Assembly: GCA_031002005.1 (NCBI GenBank)
Contig: CM061921.1
Location: 147,345,283-147,409,282, forward strand
Length of the DNA: 64,000 nt
Direction of reading: 5' to 3'
Source: Vandiemenella viatica
Taxonomy: Eukaryota > Arthropoda > Insecta > Orthoptera > Morabidae
This document shows positions 23,529 through 34,839 of the stretch, in pieces. Both the position numbers and the translations under genes were made by a program. Every line of letters begins with the position of its first letter. The first letter of the stretch is position 1. Below the pieces are notes generated by a model. That model searched no databases and was not told the DNA's origin. It saw only the letters and a program-made list of their open reading frames with translations.

Positions 23529-24550
23529 ATTATGGTCAGTCTGTGTCTGCTTCTGGGTATACTTTACAGTCTAGAACATAAGTGTCAAACTCAATATTTC
23601 AGAGGGCCGTATATTAAATTTAGAATGTGTAGGCGGGCCAGAGTCAAATAAAAAATGTACTGAATTATTATATCATTTTATTTATTTAATTGTATAGTAT
23701 ATAATATTCTTCTTTCTGTGTCACATTGCGATCGCGGGCCGTATTGATAGGGCCCGGGGTACGGATGCGGCCCGCGGGCCGTATCTTTGACATCACTGGT
23801 CTAGAACTTGATTCCTGAATCTCTGTTTGACCATGATATGATCTAGCTGATATCTGCCATTATCCACAGGACGTTTCCAGGTGTATATTCGTCTTGCGTG
23901 GTTCTTAAACAGTGTGTTTGCCGCTACTAGCTTATATCTTTCATAAAATTCTAGCAACCTGCTTCCTCGTTCATTTCTTTCTCCTAGACCAAAACTTCCT
24001 ACAGTATTCCCCTCTTTTCCTTCTCCCACTATTGGATTCCAATCACCCATGAATATTAGATTGTCCTCCCTCTTCACATATTGGATTAATTCTTCAATTT
24101 CAGCGTATATTTCTCTATCTCTTCATCTTCGTGTGACGTTGGCATATACACTTGTACTAATGTGGTTGTGACGGGCTTAGTTTCTAACCTCATCAAAATA
24201 ATCCTGTCACTAAACTGTTCATAATAACTCACCCGTTTCCCTACTTTCTTGTTCATTACAAATCCTACGCCAGTGACTCCATTGACAGCTTGTGTGCTAA
24301 TTATCCTGTGTTCCCCAGACCAGAAATCCTGTGCGTCCTTCCATATATTCTCACTAATCCCAACAACATCTAACTTAAGTTGTTCCATCTCCCTTTTTAA
24401 ATTTTCTAACCTACCTGCCGTATTCAGACTTCTAACATTCCACGCTCCGACTTGTAGAATGTTTCTATCCATTCTGATGACTCCTCCCTGAGCAGTCTTC
24501 ACCTGGAGATCCGATTGGGGGACTATTTTACCTCCAGAATATTTTACCAA
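23510..24550 (-). pseudogene. RTE endonuclease (APE-like) domain, broken
   Basis: The first segment (24086-24550) has LQVGAWNVRSLNTAGRLENL and LDVVGISENIW, which carry the catalytic Asn and Glu of APE-type endonucleases. The next segment (23793-24077, shifted frame) has NLIFMGDWNPIVG (catalytic Asp) and GRYQLDHIMVKQRFRNQVLD. The hAT-like insertion then interrupts the domain. It resumes at about 23570 with CKVYPEA and the TDHNLIVMKCRLQF end bearing the Asp-His pair. The catalytic residues are all still readable, but frameshifts and the insertion make the domain non-functional. Its former role was nicking target DNA for reverse transcription. Confidence 0.85.
23578..23799. mobile_element. hAT-like non-autonomous element inside the LINE
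   Basis: This 222-bp insert is flanked by a perfect 8-bp duplication TCTAGAAC (23570-23577 and 23800-23807), the length typical of hAT transposons. The ends share the degenerate inverted core TGTCAAA (left AAGTGTCAAACTC, right the inverse of CAGTGATGTCAAAGATACGG). The body has GAGGGCCGTA on the left and GCGGCCCGCGGGCCGTAT on the right, a composition known from hAT-Charlie-like miniature elements. Removing it joins the LINE endonuclease reading through VLD-CKVYPEA. Confidence 0.88.
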
Positions 24551-24723
24551 TTCACAGGATAGGAAGATGAAAATATCTAGATAGTGGTAGCACCACAGAA
24601 GAAACGAATGAATGTTCTGTGCCCTGTCGGAGCTTTTAATTTTACTCTCGCGAGTCGTGTGATAGGTTGCCTGTCGTGATTATGGCCATATGACGTGAAT
24701 TAATAGACTGTTATGGCGGGTAG

Positions 24724-25600
24724 TTGGCGCTAGATGCATGCGGCATGTCATTTCCGAAATCCACAGTATCAACAGTGTGCTGTGAATATGTAATTTCCGG
24801 CATTGCCTCCCGCGATGGACAACGCAGTGGCCGAATACTTGTACTTAATGGCCGAAACACGGGAAGAATTCGTCTTGTCGGTGTTGAAAGACAGGCAACA
24901 CTGTATCAAAAAACAGCAACACTCAATGTGGGACGTATGACAGACGTGACCGTGCGGACAGTGCAGCGAAATTTGGCAATCATGGGCTATGGCAGCAGAA
25001 GACTAACGCGGGTGCCTCAGCTAACAAAACTTCATCGGCTGCAACGCTTCTTCTGGGTTGGTGAGCCTATGGGTTGGACACTAGTTTACTGAAAACAATT
25101 TAGTATTCAAATTAGTCCAGATTCCAGTTGATAAGAGATGATTGTAGGTTTCGAACGTATCGCGGACCAAACGAGGCCACGAATCAAATTTCAGGAAGCC
25201 ACTACTGGAAATTGTGTTCGGATGCTGGAAACTGCGTTTGGTTACTGGAAACTGCGTTTGGTTACTGGAAACTGCGTTTGGTTACTGGAAACTGCGTTTG
25301 GTTACTGGAAACTGCGTTTGGTTACTGGAAACTGCGTTTGGTTACTGGAAACTGCGTTTGGTTACTGGAAACTGCGTTTGGTTTTCTGGAAGTTAGGTTC
25401 GGCCACTGGAAGTCTATATGCTGTCGTTCATGGCATTCATGTTCCAAAACAACTATTAACTTCTCCGGGTGGACAATGGGCGATGTCACGGCCGAAATCA
25501 ATCTAGATTGTTTTGAGGAACATTCTGGACAATTCTTGCAAATGATTTGGTCATCTATATCACCAAACATTAATCCAGACTAACATGTCTGGGACACGAT
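24724..25600 (+). pseudogene. Tc1-like transposase pseudogene (copy 2)
   Basis: The frame at 24724-25092 is the DNA-binding half. It holds a helix-turn-helix end at TVRTVQRNLAIMGYGSRRLT followed by RVPQLTKLHRLQRF, a hallmark of insect Tc1-like transposases (V.R.L...G...R.PTR.P.L...HR..RL). The catalytic half is scrambled by the minisatellite at 25202-25402. Past the repeat, NILDNSCK and a degenerate SPNINPD motif correspond to the region around the last catalytic residue. A SINE then interrupts the end. It is not functional. Confidence 0.7.
25202..25402. repeat. 20-bp minisatellite expanded inside the Tc1-like element
   Basis: Seven consecutive identical units TTACTGGAAACTGCGTTTGG occupy 25242-25381. 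A one-sided variant beginning ATGCTGG precedes them at 25222-25241, and still more diverged units flank both sides (CTACTGGAAATTGTGTTCGG before, TTTTCTGGAAGTTAGGTTCGG after). Because 20 is not a multiple of 3, all three plus-strand frames cycle through the same peptides and stay open. This explains the overlapping long open frames here. The outer units resemble the ancestral transposase sequence (the DWKLCSAT region of copy 1), so the array grew from within the gene. Confidence 0.95.
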
Positions 25601-25612
25601 CAAAAGATTAGT

Positions 25613-25859
25613 ACCGAGCGTGGTGGTGTAACGGATAGCGTTCTGGCCTCGCATTCGGGAGGACGGCGGTTCGAATCCCCGTCCGGGCATCCAGATTTGG
25701 GTTTTCCATGGTTTCCCCAAATCACTCCAGGTGAATGCCGGGATGCTTCCTTCAAAAGGCCATGGCCGAATTCCTTCCCATTCCTTGCCCCCATCCTTTC
25801 CCGTCTCTAAAGACCAAGTTGTTAAAAAGGGACGTTAAACTGTTAAAAAAAAAAAAAAA
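25613..25859 (+). mobile_element. tRNA-derived SINE, subfamily A, in Tc1 copy 2
   Basis: A full-length A copy: ACCGAGCGTGGTGGTGTAAC head, GGTTCGAATCCC B box, shared body, GTCTCTAAAGACC tail and A14. The target duplication is not clear by eye. It lies in the same part of the Tc1 transposase region as the SINE in copy 1 but not at the identical base. Confidence 0.93.
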
Positions 25860-26047
25860 TTATTTCGGGCACAACGTCCTGTACCGGTAACATTTTTCGC
25901 CATTGTAGACGGATATAGAGGAAGCATGGATCAATATTTCTTCAGAAGACTTCCGACTACTTAAATCAATGCCTTGTCGGGTTACTGTACTTTGCCTGGC
26001 AAAATGGTCTCGCACTACATTAGGACGTATCCCATGACTTTTGGCAC

Positions 26048-29000
26048 TTCAATATATATCTGCGACTAGAACCCACGTAATACAGACTGTAGGAATGGAG
26101 GACAACAAATGCGAATAATACGGGAATATGCACAATGATTTGTGCGATCACTCCCTCGCCGCTTCGACTGGGCAATTACTAGTAAACAAATGACCTTTAA
26201 AAATTTATGGCGTTTTCATTCAATAATTTTATCCTTGTTTGACGTTCTGACAAAAATCAATAAATCCATATGGGAGTATCTGAAAACAAACTTGGATTTG
26301 CAGTATCACTTAAATCTCTTAAAAATCTGGATACTCGTGAATTTTTCTGAAGTTTCATTCGTGTTTTACAAAGGTGAACTAAATTTAACAAACTGTTTTC
26401 AGTTTATTACCGAGCATTACAGCGATCTCACAACAGCTGATAGTCGCAACTGCAGTAAAAAATACAGAACTGGTGGCTGACGAATAATAACCGGGAGGAC
26501 ACGTGTTTGAACCCCAGTTTAGCCTTTCTGCTTTCGGTTATTCGATGTTTCTCGTAACCACTCCATGTATATGCCGGGAAGGTACCATCACACACTGCCC
26601 CCGCGATTGTCTCTCGGTTCTAAGGAACTTATCATCGATTAGGAAAGCAGTGAGAAAAATGATAGATAACAATTTAATGCTGGAGATATTTATATTGCAA
26701 GTCACTGTTTTATTTCATGCTAGAAAAAGAAAATTCAAGTGCGATATTAAGAGCAAACAGTCTTGACAACTGAAGTTGACCACTTCTCAATCGTTCACTT
26801 TTAGAATCAGTTTATTCCTGATCTCCAACATTTATTTCATATTTGAACGTTTTTGTGATCTAAGAAACGAATTATTTGATAAAGTTTAATACGTTGTTAT
26901 TAATGGTAATTTAATAAGTTATAGTATCAAAAATGAGCGATGGAGTGTTAAGATTACGGCTGTCAGTCAACAGAGGACGTCTGCGAACTGTGTGAAGCAG
27001 TGCTCTCATTATTACTGCCCTTTGAGTTCTTCTTGGAAGAAGCATTCTTTACAGTGCATTAGAATGCTGGGTCCGAGTATGTTAATGCGACAGTAAAATT
27101 TCTAGCGAGGTCTCGCAATGTAAAGGTATAAGACTTTCTGATGGGCTCTGAAGTAAGGGGAACTTATGGCAATGCGCATTTAGTTTATATAAAATTTAAG
27201 AACCACTGGTTTAATATACTCTTTCAAACATTTTATTACTTTGAAATTTTGAGCAATGATTAACAATCGACTAAGCACAAACAGTCTCCAGACTATAACT
27301 TGTTTTGTCACATTCTTGCTTATTTAATGACAAGAATTGGTATCAGCTAGCTAAATGAGTTGAAAAGCATAATTAGAAGATGCAATTGAGACCAAATGAT
27401 AAATTAACTCCACTTTTTTTGAAGCGGGTTTTTAGCCTCTCTCCGGAATACATTTCTATTTTCATCAGTCATTTTTTTCTTGTCTCCGAATTGTTATATA
27501 ATGTGAAAACTTGAAATTTCCAAGCTATAGATTTCTCAGCTGTTGACGATTAAAAATTTTCTAATAGCCACGGAAAGCAGTTTGAAATGTGTTTTGTGTT
27601 ATTAGTAACAGCAGCTGTAGTTGTTTTGTGACTTCGGTTCAGCAAACGTACGACTAGCTCCCTGACACGGCTGTACTAAGTAATTAGTCAGCACTCGAGA
27701 AAAATAACGCAAGCCTTGCTTAACAGTATGCACAGGTCTGTTACAGCAGACATAAAATTAAAACAAAACATCTAAATCAGACTTTTCTTATCTACAGAAT
27801 ACACCCACGGAAATTTATCCTTGTCGGGTTTAGAGATATTTCATAGCAGCAGATATCAAATCGTGATATACTTCGAACAGCTCACTAAACTGAACTCTAG
27901 TGAAGTTCTCAGTAGGAGACGAAACCCCAGGCAGAATTGTTAAACACCTGCTTTTATTAGCTTCCCAGTATTAAAATCGAACATTAACTCATGTATAAAA
28001 ATTTGTCACGTACGAATTACATATAAATGCTATGCTTGTAACGAAAATAAGTTGGAAACTATTGGCATCTACGTGCATAGCAGCACATTTTCAGATGGAA
28101 TGGAACCGCATCTGTAAAATGTTTAAAGTTTGATGCGAATTGATAGAAGTTGTAAGTGACCACTATATTGTAGAGGCCAGGAGAATTTAAACAACTTTAC
28201 AGAGTAAAAGTAGTGATGCATGGAAGAATAATACTTTTTCTTTTACTTTCGGGAATTGAAATAATTATCTTGGATGGAATTATTGAGCGGAAACGCCAAA
28301 GAGGCGTGACTGACGTGAGTACCGAAATAGAATTTCTGTTAATCACTCCAGTCTGTCACGCCATTCGTTAAAATGTCGTGTTTACATACTGCTACTAACA
28401 ATGTCCACACTTCTAGTAACACGCTAGCTATTCAAATGTTTTCCATTAAGCCTATTGTAGGGCCTACATAACGAGGGGCCATTGAGCAGTAATTCCTAAG
28501 GCACTATGAACAGATAATAAAAAAAAAAAAACCCAGAAAAAGCCGAATGACAAATTGTACACGAGGTCATAATTAAGGATCTTATCAAGCGTATGGTACC
28601 AGAACTAATGAAAACTTCTTTTCTCTAAGAATTGTTGTTAAACGCTTGATTTTATTTAAAATTAAGTAAAGAGAATTATCAGTGCCATTGCGCTTTCTTT
28701 CAATAAAGTGGTTGCATAGTTAGCAATTACAGTCAATGAGTCACAAACTTTGATCCAATACATGATGTTTTGCTCGAGTAACTCTTTGCTCTGTTTCATA
28801 GCCAGACTGCACCGTACTGTAAAACTGCAGCGATACTGTCCTAAGTTTTCTGTACTTGCTAAATATCTCGCAACACCACCTCCATTTTCCTGTTCACTTT
28901 TATTCAGACTCTGTTTTAATGATGCAACTTTGTTTCCTACTAGTTTACCATTCTTAAATAACGATCAGGCTACTTCCCAACTGTTTTGCACATCAGTTTA

Positions 29001-29179
29001 GTCTACCTTTCACCGCAACAATATCTTCTTCTGATAGTGCCGTACCCGTGTCAGAGTAGGCGATTACAAATGGGGATTTTTACCCCTCAGCGATAAAGTC
29101 ATAGATGAATTAAACTGGGTTCGTTTCCCGTTGCTTCAGCAGTGTGTTTGTGTTCATAAGTATGTCCATGATGGTGTGT
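26048..29179. other. AT-rich stretch without a recognised gene
   Basis: About 3.1 kb with no supported gene. A weak tRNA-SINE-like patch lies at about 26480-26600 (GGGAGGACACGTGTTTGAAC, ATGCCGGGAAGGTACC), too diverged to delimit. Frames of 80-112 codons (26142-26480, 26503-26766, 28750-29001) have no recognisable domain. Confidence 0.5.
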
Positions 29180-29552
29180 GTATTTACTGTAGTGTGTTGT
29201 ATTGTGGGTGAGATTACAGAAGGTAGTAGGTGGAAACCTGGTGCCGGTCCATTGAAGCCTACTCTTCCGAAACACACATAGGCCACCGTACTTAACGTCC
29301 CCATTTGACGGACGAATCGCCATCAAGTGTCGTATGCCCTCACTCCGTAAGCACTGAGAGGTTTGGGACTTAACGCAGGACTTTAGGGCACAATCTGATT
29401 AGAAGAAATCGTGTATCACCACCACCACCTCTTCTACCCTACCGGCCAAGTTATGATGAAAATTTCTTCCACCCCCAGGACTCAAACCAGGTAACCCCGT
29501 GTCAGCACTGGACACCATCACAGTGCCTCAGCCACCTGAGCGAAAGGCACTG
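29180..29552 (-). mobile_element. SINE-like repeat, family 3
   Basis: On the minus strand the head reads CGCTCAGGTGGCTGAGGCAC (A-box-like) followed about 50 bases later by GGTTTGAGTCCTGGGG (B-box-like), at 29495-29552. The body, in plus orientation, has CTTAACGTCCCCATTTGACG, CACTCCGTAAGC, GAGAGGTTTGGGACTTAACG and CCTACCGGCCAAGT. These blocks recur in the fragment at 17.26 kb. It is therefore a tRNA-headed retroposon distinct from the common family. Confidence 0.65.
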
Positions 29553-30372
29553 GCTTAAAACTTAAGTCAGCAGTGTTTGGTACAAAGTTTTTCCTTGTTC
29601 ATCTCCCACACTTTTCAGGGTTTCTCCAGATCTGCAAAAACTGATCGTACAGTCTTCTATTGTTCCACATTTCACTGTCTAGCAGAGGCTCATTCAGATT
29701 ACATCCGTGACCATCTGAAAAATTTTTGTTCTGAATAATTTACGGAAACGTCCGCTTTCGGCAAACATAACGGCTAGTTAGTTTCACATTCGATTTTTCA
29801 TACGCGTGCACTGGGAAAACAAACTTCAGCCTAAAAGAAGAAAATTAAGAGACCAGCCAAAATCTTGATATGAATGTAATCCTACATTAGCAAAGAAAGT
29901 AGTGGTTGAGTGAGTCGAACTGTATCAACAAAAATGCAACTAAAACAGTTAAATTTCGAGATATTAAGAGACAATAGTACGCGACTGTTGGTTCAATATT
30001 TCATCTGGTTTGCGACTGTTAGGATCCTCAAATAAGAAAGTTTACGGTTGTATTCCCAAACAGAAGATTAGTATCTATGTGCGGCCGTCAGGCCTACTGA
30101 AAATAGTGACAGACTTCGGCGCGAAGACCCTCAAGAATGTCGGCTATTATTATAACCAACGAGAGATGGCGCCCGAAAAAGACCGTCTGGAGAGGGCGAA
30201 AGGTCAGCTACCATCTCGCCTTTCAAATCACTCGTACATAACTGTCAGGTATACACAAAACGAAGAAAATCTAGAAGTTTCTTTACCGCATTGGTCGTGC
30301 ATGTTTTAAATTGCAGATATCTCATATTAACCGGCATTGTCGTGGTAATCGGCAATTCGATCGAATTACTTG
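29553..30372. other. Stretch without a recognised gene
   Basis: The longest frame (30010-30309, 99 codons, plus) has no domain I recognise. It lies just upstream of a SINE without splice or promoter support. It is left unannotated as a gene. Confidence 0.45.
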
Positions 30373-30611
30373 CCGAGCGTAGAGGGTGAATGGTAACGCT
30401 CTGGCCTCGCTTTCGGGAGGACACGGTTTCGAATCCCCGTCCTGCCATCCAGATTGAGGTTTTTAATGGTTTCCCGTAATTACTCCAGGCTAATGCGTGG
30501 ATGATTCCTTATAAAGGCTATGTCCGAATTCCTTACCGTTGCTTTCCCTGTAGTTCCTTCCCGTCTATAATGACCTCGACGTCAACTAGGCATCAAGTCA
30601 TAAAGGAAAAA
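30373..30611 (+). mobile_element. tRNA-derived SINE, subfamily B, diverged
   Basis: The head CCGAGCGTAGAGGGTGAATG and B-box-like GGTTTCGAATCCCCG are followed by the shared body with many substitutions. The B tail (CTATAATGACCTCGACGTCA, AGGCATCAAGTCATAAAGG) and a short A-tract end it. Confidence 0.8.
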
Positions 30612-31517
30612 ACGTTCTTTTTGCTTTGAATTTAGCGTTTGTTATAGGAAATTTTAACTATAGTTATACTGTTTTTTGTGGTTAAGGAATGGGCATTTAT
30701 TACGTCCCTCATGACGCGCCCTGAAAATTTAGCAATAAGAAATCTCTGTATAGGTCTTCCATACCACACAACAGTAATTACACCCTGGTGACTAGAAACA
30801 GGGTACACACTATCCAGTAACAGAATGCAAGACACTGATTCCAGCTTTAACAAGAAGTTTAGAAATGTACTCTTTAAATTTGGCCCATGTAATTTATTGC
30901 ATGCACATATCCTAATAACTGAGAGGTTCACACTTCTGTTGTGGAAAAGCTACTAAACAAACGTGATTTCGAAAGGGCTCGTATATCACTAAAATTAAAA
31001 TTTCGAGTGGTTAAAGAACGTCAGTTTATAGTTCTAATGTTCCGCACCCGAAGGGTAACGGAGTCCAATGTCATCTACCTGCCTGTCACGAGTCTCTAAC
31101 TGCGAAACAAAAAATTTTTAGGCTTGAAATTTCCACGTAACATGTCAGCTTGAGATGAAACCGAATATCGAATTTAAACTTTTGTAAAATTATATTATAG
31201 GTAATTGGTGTAGAGAAAGCAATTTGTTTTTTCTACCCCCAGCGATTGCGATATACACGTTTAGATTTTGTGAACTAGAGGATTAATTTTTTTTTTTTTT
31301 TTTTTTCACGGTAAATTTTTGATACCTGAGCTATCTTTCAAGTGTTATTACCTGGGAACTTGAAATTTGCCCTATTCTGTATTTAAACGGCAATTGCTAG
31401 AAATACTTACATGTAAATAATTTGTAAGTTGAGCAAAACTAGCAAACTATTTTTGTTTTGAAGTTACGTCGTCAAATCTTTTATTGAAATGCTTTGTATA
31501 GTGCATTGCATCTTAAT
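30612..31517. other. Stretch without a recognised gene
   Basis: About 900 AT-rich bases. A 99-codon minus frame (30632-30931) has no recognisable domain. A poly-T tract lies at about 31288-31307. Confidence 0.45.
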
Positions 31518-31730
31518 GTACACACTTTATCATTATTCTTGGCCGTTGCTGAAAAATTCTATCACTCTTATCTTGCACAATCCTACATCAATGTCATCCT
31601 AAGAAACAGTAACGCAATACTGGCTCGTCAGTATTGCGTTACTGTTTCCTGGGACATTGATGTAGGATTGCGCAAGAGAAGAGTGATAGAATTTTTCAGC
31701 GGCGGCCAAGCATGATGATAAAGTGTGTAC
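31518..31730. repeat. Near-perfect long palindrome (foldback)
   Basis: The left arm (31518-31622) and the right arm (31629-31730) are inverted copies of about 100 bp with few differences, separated by only six bases (GCTCGT). Examples of matched ends are GTACACACTTTATCAT on the left and ATGATAAAGTGTGTAC on the right. The innermost match is CAGTAACGCAATACTG with CAGTATTGCGTTACTG. The transcript would form a long hairpin. It may be a foldback element or a rearranged end of a transposon. Open frames across the arms mirror each other and are not genes. Confidence 0.92.
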
Positions 31731-32779
31731 GTTTGCAGCGTGGGTGGCAACGTGGAGGCGGGTGCGCTGTTTAATCTGGAAATGTATCTGCAGTAATTGT
31801 TGGGTCAACCACGCGCGAGGTGTGTGTTTAGGTCATTAACTTTGCGCAGTTAGGATTACATACTCTAGATGCACACTTGCCGTTTTTTATATTTAAAGAC
31901 TCAATAGTATGCACCGCGTACTTATTAAGATAAGGAATTCGATGTTGTCCTGTATTCCGTCATCACCTCCACTGCTCAGACCCTCTAAATGTCGTATTTC
32001 GTAATCACCCGCGTCAGAGTTGGAGAAGTCCCAAATTTTTGTTTCGGGAAAAAATACACATTTCTCAAGTAGAACGACAGAACACGCGTTATCATAAATC
32101 TGAAACTGTTTTGAGTTGGATGGCGACATTCACTTATTCCTCACAGAATTAAGAAAAAATGGTATTCTGCCCTAAGGCAGGGTCAAGACTTCTATGAGTC
32201 ACACTAAACCAGAGTGTGAATTTGTTTTCATTAGTGTTTGTTTTATTGAACTTGTAATGGTGAATTGTAGTGTTATTCATGTAGGCCATGAGGATGAAAG
32301 AAGACTGTGAAAACGTCGGCGTATTCAGTCCTCCGAGATAAAACGGATAATATCGATCGTCAAGTGGACGAAACGGTATCTGTTGTACTATTTATGCTGC
32401 TAGCAACCGATAACCTCGTGTGGATCACTTTTCAAGTCTGAGATGATTTCTGCTTTCTCGTATCTACGTCGCTTCCCTATTTCTCTGTGAATGTAAATTT
32501 GTTTACATGCTTCGTTGGTGGGCAAAATTGACTTACGAGGACGGGATTCTTCTACAGAAGATGCCTACTGTGCGTCATTTGGTGCTTGGCTCTCTATTCA
32601 CCCGTCAGATGTATGAAGCCACAGCAGGGAAGGTTTGGTTTTTAGAAATGCTACAAGCTAAAAGCACAAACAAAACTCTGTGACCTGTAATACTAACTAC
32701 ACGTCGTCTGCTATTTGATGTTTTATAAATTCAGCTAAAATAGGTTAATAGTTTTTTTTTCGCAGAAAATTTGATTAGT
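31731..32779. other. Stretch without a recognised gene
   Basis: About 1 kb without supported features. A short GC-richer patch follows the palindrome (31740-31830). Confidence 0.45.
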
Positions 32780-32985
32780 AAGGTGAGCGGTGACGATTGG
32801 GCCTAGCATTCAGGTCGACCCTGGTTCAAATCCAATTCTGTTTTCCATGGTTTTCTGAAATCACTCGAGGTGAATGCCGGGATCGTTCCTTCAAACAGCC
32901 GCTGCCGAATTTCTTCTCGTTTCGTGTCCCCACGCCTTTCCCACGTCTATGACCTCGATGAGGCGTAAAGCACGAAGGAAAAAAA
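32780..32985 (+). mobile_element. tRNA-derived SINE, subfamily B, old copy
   Basis: Strongly diverged and shortened in the head. It keeps GGTTCAAATCC (B box), TTTTCCATGGTTTTCTGAAA, GAATGCCGGGATCGTTCC, and the B tail CTATGACCTCGATGAGGCGT. Confidence 0.75.
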
Positions 32986-34425
32986 TCCTTACAAAGTGTT
33001 GTTGCATTTTTAAATATATTTCAATTCTTAGACTGATCCCTATATCAGGTTAACACAATCGTTAGGAAATAACTTCGGAAAAACAAGGTGTTTATAAGAC
33101 TGTAAATAGCTTAAACTACCATTTATGATCAGTCTTCTCTAATTTTTTATCAAACCTAAGAGCACAATAAATATCCAGCCGTAATGTTCACTGTAGTCTT
33201 AGAAATATTTTACATGGCACGTCTAGACACAAACTTTATCCTAGGTTAAGAAATTTACAGTTCTTGTGAAGAGACATTTGCTCCATTAGTCTCCATTAGA
33301 TTAGATGAAGAAGAAAAAAAGAAAAAATGCTCTTACAGTAGCCGTTGCAAAGAAGCAATAGCAATGTATGATCGCTGCACTTTTGTCACATAATTCGGTC
33401 TGTTTACTGAATTTAAGAACATAATAAAGGTCCTACAATATGGTTTAAAAGAACTTGAGCTTAGACGTATTAAGTTATTGTTCTTATTTGGAGCCGTTAT
33501 ATGTAAAATAAAATTGGAATAAGCATTCAGTAATGTTTTTGTAACATATGTTTTTTTTTAATCTGTTCAGTTACAACAATCATTAAGTATCAAACTGTGA
33601 CGTCAAGTAACTTGCTGTGTTAATAGCTGTTCAAAAATTAAATGACCGTAGTCGGATGGTTTATGAATACCAGCGTGTCAACTGCCTCCTACCGATTGTA
33701 AATCAATCTGTGTCGAATGTTATTCAGCTCACTCTCCTTATCAGAAAGGCTTCATTCTGTCACTTGGATAGCCATAACACCGCAATAAATCAACGTAGTC
33801 AGATGTTTTTATTTTTAGAAAATTTCGCTCGTAAATATCTTGAATGCGTCTAAAAGAAGTCAGCTGTGATTATCAGTATTCAAAAGCTGTTGGTTTTGTT
33901 GATATAAAACACTTATAAAAGTGCAGTTTTAAGTTATGCAGTTTGCTGTTTATAAAAGTTAGAACGTCTTGAAGATGTTGATTTTCACTAGATTTTCGTC
34001 GGATAGATTTATTAGGCAGTTCCTTTTTTGATTCTTGGTGCCGATGTGATGGCTGTTGGCACAACTGATAGTGTCGTATATCGTTATACTGATTGACAGT
34101 TACAGCATAAACTTTAATAAATCTGATTGACAAGGATTGTTTACCGAGAGTCGATAATGATGGATCGTCAGCGCATAGTGTGATTAATGGGATAGGGCTG
34201 CGGAAATCTGGAAAGGCTTCATGATACCGCAAATTTTTATTACAGCATAATGTTTCTATTAGTGTTTTTGGCATGCGTGTATTGATTTAAGTTAGAAAGA
34301 ACACAAATTCTGGAGACACTCTAAAAAGAAACGTCATCTTACAAGAACGTTGCTGAGAGGCTGTTGTGAAGTACTGAATGACATTAACGACGTCCTCTAC
34401 ATTAGTTAAAACGGTTGATTGAAGA
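32986..34425. other. AT-rich stretch without a recognised gene
   Basis: A 133-codon minus frame (33873-34274) and a 78-codon plus frame (33617-33853) are the longest here. Neither shows a recognisable domain. The minus frame lies next to the hammerhead-bearing inverted repeat and might be a remnant of the same element, but I see no reverse-transcriptase or nuclease motif in it. Confidence 0.4.
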
Positions 34426-34471
34426 TTTGTAAATGAAAACAGTCTTTTAACAACTGTTATTTTATTCCTAT

Positions 34472-34520
34472 AATCTCGGATAAGTTTCGCCCTTGTGGAC
34501 GGGGAATAATCAGTGAGATT
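34472..34520 (-). pseudogene. Hammerhead-like motif, left arm, core mutated
   Basis: This is the inverted counterpart of the right-arm motif: AATCTCA, then CTGATTA in place of CTGATGA, a CCC/GGG stem II, GAAA, and CGAGATT closing stem I with 6 bp. The change of the invariant core G to T should abolish catalysis. Stem II is better here than in the right arm, which suggests that the ancestral motif had both features. Confidence 0.5.
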
Positions 34521-34791
34521 CTTGATACAATCAATCACATCTTAGTCAGAAAATAGCTCTAGTTGCGCTTTTTGGTAGAATACATCTTGCTGCCGTTTTG
34601 CATTGCTCCTTTTTTTGACTATTTCACAGTTTTTAAATAATAAAAAAAAACGAGATTCAGAAGTGTGACCATTTAAAAAGATGGAAATATTGACGTTGTC
34701 GAAAGAGGAACAATGCAAAACGGCAGCAATATGTTGTGTTCTACGAAAAAGTGTAACTATTTACTGACCATTATGTGATTGATTGTACAAA

Positions 34792-34839
34792 AATCTCACT
34801 GATGACTCCATTCCACAAGGGCGAAACGCGTTTGAGATT
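34792..34839 (+). ncRNA. Hammerhead-ribozyme-like motif, right arm
   Basis: The order is AATCTCA (stem I), CTGATGA (core), a 17-base stem-II segment with CC pairing GG, GAAA (core), the palindrome ACGCGT (overlapping the last A) as a minimal stem III, T at the cleavage position, and TGAGATT. The last element is the exact complement of the stem I strand (7 bp). All invariant core bases of the hammerhead fold are present. Stem II is weak, so self-cleavage by the monomer is uncertain. A dimer could pair through the palindromic stem III. Confidence 0.5.

Larger units (their letters stand above)
21376..24560 (-). mobile_element. Nearly complete RTE-type LINE, inactivated
   Basis: On the minus strand the order is endonuclease (about 24490-23520), linker (23530-22890), reverse transcriptase (22880-21770), a roughly 390-base 3' region, then a poly-A tail (T12 in plus orientation, 21376-21387). 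The coding sequence is spread over at least six open segments in different frames and is interrupted by a 222-bp hAT-like insertion. The 5' end abuts the left end of Tc1 copy 2. Its conserved 3' end also occurs as a truncated copy at 16.30 kb. The NVRSLNTAGRLENLKREME motif and overall domain order are typical of the RTE clade. Confidence 0.88.
24545..26047 (+). mobile_element. Decayed Tc1-like DNA transposon, copy 2
   Basis: The right end CCCATGACTTTTGGCAC is well preserved. The left end around TTACCAATTCACAGGATAGG is a degenerate inverse and lies at the 5' boundary of the LINE. The shared internal blocks with copy 1 are GGTAGCACCAC near the left, GTTGGCGCTAGA at 24723, GAGGAACATTCTGGACAA at 25515, and GTCGGGTTACTGTACTTTGC near the right. 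It contains a 20-bp minisatellite and an A-type SINE. The transposase on the plus strand is broken. Confidence 0.78.

Noticed and set aside
25202..25402. Possible CRISPR array
   Set aside because: The 20-bp units abut without spacers and sit inside a Tc1-like transposase remnant. It is a minisatellite.
25128..25583. 151-codon open frame as a gene
   Set aside because: Its length is an artefact of a stop-free 20-bp repeat that keeps all three frames open.
30010..30309. 99-codon plus-strand frame
   Set aside because: No domain recognised and no supporting context. Could be chance or an old repeat.
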